This document shows, piece after piece, positions 60,696 to 64,000 of a DNA stretch of 64,000 nucleotides. A program made the position numbers and the translations under genes. How positions within the stretch are numbered: the first letter of the stretch is position 1; each line of letters opens with the position of its first letter. The notes under the pieces were generated by a model. It was given only the letters and a program-made list of their open reading frames with translations. It did not search any database and was not told where the DNA came from. The stretch is taken from positions 1 to 64,000 of the IMG/VR virus record IMGVR_UViG_3300014325_000011. The stretch is one strand, 5' to 3'. Source of the stretch: a virus.

Positions 60696-63308
60696 TCAGA
60701 TCGTCGGACTGCCGGTGAGGACCACGGCGGGTTCGTCGCCGCCGGCCGGCGCTGTCGCCGCGCTTGGGGTGCCGGTGAGGATTGCTCCGCCGAGCATTCC
60801 TCCGTAGTCGCCGCCGCCGTAGCCGACATCCCCGTAGCCGACCGCATCGCCCGGTCCGGATGGGACATCGAGGCCGGTGAGGATCGCAGTCACAATGCGG
60901 GCGAGCGCGTCGGAGTCATCGAGCACGACCGTGTCGACGCCGCCGTTGACCGCCGCGTCGATGTGCGCTTGGTCAACTGCCCGCGAGGATTCGGAGGCGG
61001 TAACCGTGGCCGACATCGGGCCGAACGTGTCGGCACCTGTAATCCCGTCAACACTGAACGCGGTGACGGCAAGTCCGGTCTGGTCGGCCGCAGAGCCAGC
61101 GTCTGTGCTGGCCATACCGACTGCCGGGGTCTGCTCGCCAGCAGCGGCCTGGTCAAGCCCGGCGACGTTGGCGGACAGCGATCCGACCGCCTCCGCCAGC
61201 CCACCCTGATCGGGTGTGGCTGCGGTGACGCCGATCGCGACTGCCACACCCCCGTAGGGGTCGACACCGTAGCCGGCCTCGCCGTAGCCGTCGCCGGCCA
61301 TCAGCGCGGACACGGTGTCAACGTCGGCGACCTGCGCGGACAGGGCTGCGAGGGTGTCGACGGCGACATGGTTGTCACGCGAGGTCAGCGTGACCTGCGG
61401 GGCACCCTCAGCGACCGAGGCTGTATCCGTGTCGGACAGGCCGACGAGCGCCACCTCGGCTACCGCACCGCTGTCACTGGCGGTCAGGCTGGCTGCGACT
61501 GCCGGGGTTTCGCCCGCAGTCGCCCCATCCCCCCCGGCCACCGTGGCATTCAGCGACACCACCGAGTCGGCCGCGGTGATGCTGTCCATGCCGAACACGG
61601 TGGGGGACAGAACAGTCGCATCGGCGGCGGTAGCACTGTCCGAGCTGACCAGCAGGTAGGTCAGCGCACTACTGTCCGCTGCCGTGGCCGCATCAACACC
61701 GGCAACACCGATGGTCGGTGTCGCCTCAACGAACGCCGCCGTGTCCGAACTGGCGATCGACGGGGTGAGTGTCGCGCCGTCGATGGCTGTGATGCCATCA
61801 ACGGCGGCCAGCGAGATGAGGGGAACATCGCCGCCGTAGGAGCCGCCGCCGTAGCCACCTGCGCCGTAGCCATCCCCGGACCCGGTCGCGGCGACCACAT
61901 CAACATCGGCAACCGAGGCGGTCAACGAAACCAGCACATCGGTAGCGGTGACCGTGTCGCTGTCCGATTTGACAACTGCGGTGGCCGTCGTTTCGGAGGC
62001 GGTCGCACTATCCGAACTCGTAGCCGTGCCGGTGACCGCGCCCAAGTCGACGGCCGTACTACTGTCCGAATCGGCCGGCGTGGCCGTGATGGCCGCAGCG
62101 TCGGTAGCCGTCGCCGTGTCTGTCGACGTCGGTCCGACGGCAGGGATGCTTCCCGTGTCGGCGGCGCTGCCGGCGTCCACCGAGGTCAGCGAGGCGGCGA
62201 CCTGGCCAACATCAGCCAACGTCGCGGAATCGACAGGACCAGTCAGGGAGATCGCCGGGGCGGCCTCGCCGAACGTCGCCAGGTCGACGATCGAGGTCAG
62301 GCTGATCGCCAGTGCGGCCCCGTCGGCGAGGCTGGCCGTGTCCGAACCGGTGAACGTGGCGGTGAGCGCTGTCAGGTCCGCCGCGGAGGCCGCATCCGAC
62401 CCGGCCACAGACGCCGACAGGGCGGTGACATCGGCAGCCGTAGCGGTGTCCGCCGAGGACAACACGGTGGTGATGCCCGCGGTTTCAGTACCAGTCGCAG
62501 TGTCCGCCGCCGCCGGAGTGACAGCGATCGAGACGGGGCTTCCTATCCCGCCGCCGTAGCCACCCTCGCCGTACAGACCCGCTCCGTAGCCGCCGGAGCT
62601 GGCGTCCATCTGCGCCGTGTCCGACGCGGTCACCGTCGCCGTGATGCTGGCGGTCGCTGTGGCGGTCGCACTGTCCGAGGAGAGCAGCGTGACGGTCGCC
62701 GTCTCGGTGGCAGTACCACTGTCTGTCGACGTTTTGGCAACCAGCGCCTGCACTGCGGAGGCGACGGTGAACGCCGAGAACACGACGTCGCCGGACGAGT
62801 TGTACGTGTCCAGACCGGCCTTGCTGCCGCCCGTGATCGACGAGTCCGTACCCGACCAGATCGCCGACCCGTTTAGATCAACCTCAAGGGCGGTGCCATA
62901 CACCGAAAGAGTGGTCGTGCAGGGAAACGACGGCGCGGTGAACGCGACCGACGTCAACACGCTGACCGAGCCGGACACGCATTTCAGAACATACATGGTG
63001 CCGGTGTCAAAATGAAAATCGGCCGCGTAAAACGACTGGGAACTCAGCAGCGTGCCCGAGTTCGACATGCGGGCGGCGACACCAGCCGACCGGCCCGACG
63101 GTGCGGCGTTGACCGTGACCGTGACCGCCATGTCCGCCGACGGCACCGACGTGTTGTCACACCGGGCGTAGGCCACCGCGCTGCCCAGCGTCACCGTCGC
63201 AGTGTTACTGCCAGCATTAACCCAGTTGCCGGTGATCTCCGTCCACGACTGGTCGCCGCCAAACGCCGGACTCGCCGACGGAAACGTCTCGGTGTAGTAG
63301 GTGGTCAC
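60696..63308 (-). CDS. Large Ser/Ala/Thr/Asp tandem-repeat protein with Gly-Tyr islands
   Basis: 870 residues. About 1-185 is a lectin/laminin-G-like beta domain (F-H-F-D-T-G-T-M-Y-V-L-K; L-E-V-D-L-N-G-S-A-I-W-S). The rest is built from roughly 18-residue units of the type S-D-T-A-T-A-A-D-x-x-A-L-x-A-x-V-x-x, more than 30 copies by eye. Four Gly-Tyr islands (about residues 234-253, 476-493, 669-685, 821-836; e.g. G-Y-G-A-G-G-Y-G-G-G) break the array. It lies where capsid decoration or head-fibre genes occur. An extracellular fibrous role is inferred. Confidence 0.6.
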   Translation of the reverse strand: MTTYYTETFPSASPAFGGDQSWTEITGNWVNAGSNTATVTLGSAVAYARCDNTSVPSADMAVTVTVNAAPSGRSAGVAARMSNSGTLLSSQSFYAADFHFDTGTMYVLKCVSGSVSVLTSVAFTAPSFPCTTTLSVYGTALEVDLNGSAIWSGTDSSITGGSKAGLDTYNSSGDVVFSAFTVASAVQALVAKTSTDSGTATETATVTLLSSDSATATATASITATVTASDTAQMDASSGGYGAGLYGEGGYGGGIGSPVSIAVTPAAADTATGTETAGITTVLSSADTATAADVTALSASVAGSDAASAADLTALTATFTGSDTASLADGAALAISLTSIVDLATFGEAAPAISLTGPVDSATLADVGQVAASLTSVDAGSAADTGSIPAVGPTSTDTATATDAAAITATPADSDSSTAVDLGAVTGTATSSDSATASETTATAVVKSDSDTVTATDVLVSLTASVADVDVVAATGSGDGYGAGGYGGGSYGGDVPLISLAAVDGITAIDGATLTPSIASSDTAAFVEATPTIGVAGVDAATAADSSALTYLLVSSDSATAADATVLSPTVFGMDSITAADSVVSLNATVAGGDGATAGETPAVAASLTASDSGAVAEVALVGLSDTDTASVAEGAPQVTLTSRDNHVAVDTLAALSAQVADVDTVSALMAGDGYGEAGYGVDPYGGVAVAIGVTAATPDQGGLAEAVGSLSANVAGLDQAAAGEQTPAVGMASTDAGSAADQTGLAVTAFSVDGITGADTFGPMSATVTASESSRAVDQAHIDAAVNGGVDTVVLDDSDALARIVTAILTGLDVPSGPGDAVGYGDVGYGGGDYGGMLGGAILTGTPSAATAPAGGDEPAVVLTGSPTI

Positions 63309-63340
63309 CGACGCCCCCGTCCAGGCTCACCTTCCGCCGG

Positions 63341-64000
63341 TCAGATCGCCTGCCAAGAGGTCCCATCCCAGACGAACGTGATGCCGGTCGTCGCAGAGGC
63401 CGTTGTCGAAAACGACTTTCCGTTCAGCTTGAACACCGCGTTCAGGGTCACCGTCCGGCCGCCAGTGCCGTCCTGCGTGAGCAGCAACGTGAGTTTCTGG
63501 CCCACCACCAGGTAGATCCCGGTGCCCGTGTTCGTACCCGTCAGCGCCGGGGCGCCGACCGTCGTGTTCCCGGTCAGCGTCATCGCGTACGTTTCGGACA
63601 GGAACGGGTCAGGTGTCCAGCTCGACGAGTAGGATAGGGCGTTGAACCCGCCGCCCTGCACACCCATCTGCACCTTGTTCGACCCGATCACACTTGACGC
63701 CTGAAGGGGCGGCATGTTGGTGCTGTTGTCGTTCAACTTGCCGTAGAAGATCAGCTCGACGCGGTTCCCTGTGGCACTTGACGTGATATTCAGCCCGGAG
63801 GCCTGATGGTTCAGGTTCGCCGCCCGATCCCAGGTCAGGCCGGTGACCGTACAGTTGCTGCTACCGCCCAGATCCACCCCGGCGAAGGAGCCGACCGGCG
63901 TGCCCGTGGACGTGCCGTCCGAGGTGCCATTGTGGCTGTTGCTGTCCGCCTCGATGCCGACCAGCGTCTGTCGGCCGCCGCGCACATAGAAGCCCGCGCG
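63341..64000 (-). CDS. Phage appendage protein, C-terminal part (cut by window edge)
   Basis: 219 residues visible; the frame is open to the edge. The first part has beta-helix turns (C-T-V-T-G-L-T-W-D, S-G-L-N-I-T-S-S). The last 80 residues match a tail-fibre end domain: T-L-T-G-N-T-T-V, L-L-L-T-Q-D-G-T-G-G-R-T-V-T, F-V-W-D-G-T-S-W. Likely a receptor-binding or head appendage protein encoded upstream of the repeat protein. Confidence 0.7.
   Translation of the reverse strand, partial: RAGFYVRGGRQTLVGIEADSNSHNGTSDGTSTGTPVGSFAGVDLGGSSNCTVTGLTWDRAANLNHQASGLNITSSATGNRVELIFYGKLNDNSTNMPPLQASSVIGSNKVQMGVQGGGFNALSYSSSWTPDPFLSETYAMTLTGNTTVGAPALTGTNTGTGIYLVVGQKLTLLLTQDGTGGRTVTLNAVFKLNGKSFSTTASATTGITFVWDGTSWQAI

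Noticed and set aside
59013-62876. A 1287-residue open frame on the plus strand opposite the repeat and connector genes
   Set aside because: It is antisense to well-supported virion genes, has Arg/Gly/Asp composition typical of GC-rich shadow frames, and lacks any domain. Its openness follows from the repetitive codons on the other strand.
1-64000. CRISPR array, rRNA, tRNA or insertion sequence
   Set aside because: No regularly spaced repeats with unique spacers, no rRNA or tRNA motifs, and no transposase with terminal inverted repeats were seen on reading both strands.

Overview
The DNA is GC-rich (roughly two thirds GC by eye), with GTG and TTG starts, 4-nt ATGA/GTGA/TTGA stop-start overlaps, a WhiB-family protein, and DUF2637- and DUF6919-type proteins. 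These point to an element of Actinomycetota (Streptomyces/Micromonospora-like hosts); the genus cannot be fixed from the sequence. Nearly everything belongs to one large extrachromosomal or integrative element that joins a tailed-phage virion module to an actinobacterial plasmid-type transfer module. No integrase, terminase, portal, major capsid, ParA or plasmid Rep was recognised, so the element probably extends past the window, at least on the right where a virion gene is cut by the edge.

Layout. (1) 1-4.8 kb: truncated GNAT acetyltransferase, endonuclease VII-type gene behind a LexA-like box, a small leftward operon, an AlpA-like HTH protein and a lipoprotein. (2) 4.8-14.2 kb, leftward: early/replication operon with three HNH endonucleases, a replication-initiator-like protein whose gene carries a dense array of inverted repeats (candidate origin), a loader-like protein, DnaB-type helicase, SSB, a DGQHR/ParB-like protein and small accessory genes. 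(3) 14.26-14.31 kb: divergent control region. (4) 14.4-25.4 kb, mostly rightward: many small coupled genes, including a SLOG-family protein, a C5 cytosine methyltransferase, DUF4326, a frameshifted XF1762-family gene and a SWIM zinc-finger protein, with strong GC-rich hairpins between gene groups.

(5) 26-33.7 kb, rightward: WhiB, small zinc-ribbon, coiled-coil and membrane proteins, a DUF2637 membrane protein, a secreted NlpC/P60 plus lytic transglycosylase, and an FtsK/SpoIIIE/TraB-like translocase with a C-terminal winged helix. This resembles the single-protein, double-stranded-DNA conjugation systems of actinomycete plasmids. Sixteen copies of the octamer CACCACAC lie across the two main genes and are candidate translocase recognition sites. 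(6) 33.9-41.4 kb: divergent regulator with a 33-bp perfect palindrome, then a train of about 25 small orphan genes. (7) 41.5-64 kb, leftward: late phage operon. In transcription order from the right edge it holds an appendage protein, an 870-aa repeat protein, head-tail connector, tail completion protein, tail tube, tail chaperones (-1 frameshift), a gp10-like protein, tape measure, a beta-helix/hub fusion, small membrane/coiled-coil proteins, a second beta-helix protein, GH25 endolysin, an S53 (sedolisin) peptidase and a holin. A three-gene rightward cassette (44.75-45.83 kb) interrupts it like a moron.

How it may work together (inference): the early operon replicates the element, the methyltransferase and small proteins manage the host, the 26-34 kb module could move DNA between mycelial cells, and the right module builds a siphovirus-like tail and lyses the cell. 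A phage-plasmid with two transfer routes is the main hypothesis; each part is argued separately below.
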